Below, piece by piece: positions 62,400 to 64,000 of a stretch of DNA of 64,000 bases. This stretch comes from Gaiellasilicea sp963850995. GTDB taxonomy: Bacteria > Actinomycetota > Thermoleophilia > Gaiellales > Gaiellaceae. The translations under genes and the position numbers were made by a program. The stretch's first letter is position 1; the number at the start of each line of letters is the position of its first letter. The DNA lies in contig CAWKNQ010000013.1 of assembly GCA_963850995.1 (NCBI GenBank), positions 310,001 to 374,000 of the forward strand, read 5' to 3'. The notes under the pieces were generated by a model. That model was not told the origin of the DNA, did no database searches, and saw only the letters and a list, made by a program, of their open reading frames with translations.

Positions 62400-63138
62400 C
62401 AGCTACGTCGTCGTCGAGCGGGAGGAGCTCGGCCGCCCGCTCGACGCTGAGCTGGCGAAACAGCTGTGTGACGTCCGCTACGGCGTCGGCTCGGACGGCG
62501 TCGTCGAGGTGCTGTCCACCGACGGCGCGCACGCGGAGATCGCGATCTGGAATCCCGACGGGTCGGTCGCCGAGTTCTCCGGCAACGGCAGCCGGATCGC
62601 GGCGCGCTGGCTCGTGCAGCGGTCGGGTGCGAACGCGGTGACGATCGCCGTGGGCGACGGCGCGTATCCGGCGGCGCTGCGGGACGACGGCACGATCGGA
62701 ATCGTTGTCGGCGACGTCGAGGTGGGGGAGATGGAGACCGTGGAGGTCGACGGCGAGCGAGTCGAGTTGACCGCGGTGTCGGTCGGCAACCCGCATGCGG
62801 TCGTGCGCGCCGAGCCTGACCGGGACGAGCTGCTGCGCCTCGGCCCGCAGCTCGAGGCAAACGACCGCTTCCCCGAGCGGACGAACGTCCAGCTCGTGCG
62901 GGTCGACGGCCCGCACGACGTCACCGTCGCGGTCTGGGAGCGCGGAGCGGGGGAGACGAGCGCCTCGGGCTCGAGCGCCGTCGCCGTCGCGTGTGCCGCG
63001 ATCGTGAACGGCTGGTGCGAGACTCCCGTCACGGTGCGGATGCCCGGCGGCGAGCTCCGCGTCGAACTGGACGACGAGGCGCGGACCACCCTCGTCGGTC
63101 CGGCCGAGCAGATCTGCGAGGGCGAGCTGCAGCTCTAG
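62368..63138 (+). CDS. dapF: Diaminopimelate epimerase-like protein with both catalytic cysteines replaced by serine
   Basis: 256 aa. DapF family: converts LL- to meso-diaminopimelate with two cysteines as acid/base pair. The fold motifs are clear (FSKWHALGNSYVVV, GVGSDGVV, IWNPDGSVAEF, VSVGNPHAVV). The first active-site motif is FSGNGSR with Ser71 instead of Cys, and the second is ETSASGSSA with Ser200 instead of Cys. Either the enzyme works with serines, its role has changed, or another epimerase is used. Its gene neighbourhood (miaA upstream, DapD gene opposite) is that of a true dapF. Confidence 0.85.
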   Translation: MRFSKWHALGNSYVVVEREELGRPLDAELAKQLCDVRYGVGSDGVVEVLSTDGAHAEIAIWNPDGSVAEFSGNGSRIAARWLVQRSGANAVTIAVGDGAYPAALRDDGTIGIVVGDVEVGEMETVEVDGERVELTAVSVGNPHAVVRAEPDRDELLRLGPQLEANDRFPERTNVQLVRVDGPHDVTVAVWERGAGETSASGSSAVAVACAAIVNGWCETPVTVRMPGGELRVELDDEARTTLVGPAEQICEGELQL

Positions 63139-63998
63139 ACGGCGAGCTCGAACTCTCTGAGCGTCTCGTTCAGGCTGAGCCGCTCGTCGTGGGCGTCCTT
63201 GCGCCAGCCGATGATCAGCGCACAGTCGATCTGGTACGTGCCGGCCGGGAACTGCTTCGGGCGCGTCCCCGGCACGACCACGGCCCGCGCGGGAACGCAG
63301 CCGCGGTGCTCGACGGGCGAGTCGCCGGTGACGTCGATGATCGGGACGCTCGCCGTCAGCGAGACGTTCGCGGCCAGGATCGCCCCGGCGCGGACGCGAA
63401 CGCCTTCCGTGACGATGCAGCGCGAGCCGAGAAAGGCGCCGTCCTCGACGATCACGGGCGTCGCGTTCGGAGGCTCGAGCACCCCGCCGATGCCGACGCC
63501 GCCGGCGAGGTGCACGTCCGCGCCGATCTGCGCGCACGAGCCCACCGTGGCCCAGGTGTCGACCATCGAACGCGGCCCGACCCAGGCGCCGATGTTGACG
63601 AACCCGGGCATGAGCACGACGCCCTCGGAGAGGAAGGAGCCGTAGCGGGCGACTCCGGGAGGCACGATCCGGACGCCGGGGGCGTTCCGTTTCAGCGGGA
63701 TCTTGTCCTGGAAGGAGAACGGGCCCACGTCGACCGGCTCCACCTTGCGCAGCCGGAAGTACTCGAGAATCGCCTCCTTCGCCTCGACGTCGACGACCCA
63801 CTCGTCGTCGACCTGCGCGGCCACCCGCCGCTCGCCGCGGTCGAGCGCGGCGACGATCTCCTCTGCGACCTCCGGCGTCACAGCGCGCTCCTCGAGGATC
63901 GCGACGGCCTCGGCGCACTCGTCCTCCGACGGCACGAGCGCGAGGCGGACGTAGCCCTCGCCGGCCGCGCCGAGGTACGACCCGGGCGCGACGAGCAC
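63135..63998 (-). CDS. dapD: Tetrahydrodipicolinate N-succinyltransferase, fused to an aminotransferase (5' end outside the window)
   Basis: At least 287 aa, open to the window edge. The DapD part begins near TPEVAEEIVAALDRGERRVA and continues with a hexapeptide-repeat left-handed helix: VLMPGFVNIGAWVG, MVDTWATVGSCAQIG, VHLAGGVGIGGVLEPP, CIVTEGVRV. Before it, APGSYLGAAGEGYVRLALVP has the look of the C-terminus of a DapC-type class I aminotransferase. The GTG at 63998 is therefore internal. DapD succinylates tetrahydrodipicolinate and DapC transaminates the product, consecutive steps. The stop shares CTAG with the convergent dapF stop. Confidence 0.88.
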   Translation of the reverse strand: MLVAPGSYLGAAGEGYVRLALVPSEDECAEAVAILEERAVTPEVAEEIVAALDRGERRVAAQVDDEWVVDVEAKEAILEYFRLRKVEPVDVGPFSFQDKIPLKRNAPGVRIVPPGVARYGSFLSEGVVLMPGFVNIGAWVGPRSMVDTWATVGSCAQIGADVHLAGGVGIGGVLEPPNATPVIVEDGAFLGSRCIVTEGVRVRAGAILAANVSLTASVPIIDVTGDSPVEHRGCVPARAVVVPGTRPKQFPAGTYQIDCALIIGWRKDAHDERLSLNETLREFELAV

Positions 63999-64000
63999 GC

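Overview
The window looks like chromosomal DNA from a very GC-rich actinobacterium (about 70% G+C by eye), most likely of the deep-branching class Thermoleophilia (Gaiellales or Solirubrobacterales type). The actinobacterial integration host factor (mihF) sits in front of gmk-rpoZ-coaBC, many genes seem to have leaderless promoters, and RNase J and RNase Y occur together. RNase Y is absent from most Streptomyces- and Mycobacterium-type actinobacteria. No tRNA, rRNA, CRISPR array, prophage or transposase gene is visible. This is mostly core genome, densely packed, with GTGA, ATGA or TTGA start/stop overlaps between many neighbours.

Layout. 0-4.1 kb: pyrimidine genes carB-pyrK-pyrD. 4.2-6.6 kb: mihF-gmk-rpoZ-coaBC. 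6.6-12 kb: MoxR ATPase, DUF58 protein, transglutaminase membrane protein, a nucleotidyltransferase and a TPR protein. 12-14.6 kb: EamA transporter, D-aminoacyl-tRNA deacylase, a methyltransferase and a VOC protein. 14.7-22.2 kb: the translation/transcription cluster rimP-nusA-rnpM-infB-ylxP-rbfA-nrnA-truB-ribF. 22.2-24.7 kb: an ABC-2 exporter. 24.7-26.1 kb: gamma-glutamyltransferase, divergent from rpsO-pnp (26.1-29 kb). 29-35.4 kb (minus strand): a methyltransferase, an orphan Hcp-like protein and a huge secreted dehydrogenase/PKD/LamG/FN3 protein interrupted by many indels. 35.4-39.3 kb: M16 peptidase, dapB, a DUF4287-type protein, a macrodomain protein and dapA. 39.3-46.1 kb: rnj, an unknown protein, a ribokinase-like kinase, a nucleoside hydrolase, a tiny membrane protein, ppa and ftsK. 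46.2-52.4 kb: a BMP/nucleoside-type ABC importer with two binding proteins. 52.4-58.6 kb: a membrane protein, RodZ-like protein, cinA-thpR-recA-recX and rny. 58.6-64 kb: GNAT, miaB, an NAD-dependent epimerase, miaA, dapF, and (minus) an aminotransferase-DapD fusion cut by the window end.

How the genes work together. Two themes recur: RNA metabolism (NusA, RNase J, RNase Y, PNPase, NrnA, RimP, RbfA, TruB, MiaA/MiaB, ThpR) and meso-diaminopimelate/lysine synthesis (dapB, dapA, dapF, DapC-DapD). The nucleoside hydrolase and ribokinase near the BMP-type importer suggest salvage of imported nucleosides.

Quality caveat. At least nine otherwise conserved genes are broken by one-base indels, mostly single extra bases, with the homology resuming at once in the next frame. 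I read these as sequence errors rather than pseudogenes. The most interesting non-coding signals are a 166-bp foldback element between ylxP and rbfA whose removal restores a coupled ylxP/rbfA junction, a mutually exclusive hairpin pair over the pnp ribosome-binding site, an intrinsic terminator between the rimP promoter and rimP, a possible leader ORF in front of rny, and a repeated -10-to-start-codon spacing that implies leaderless transcription.
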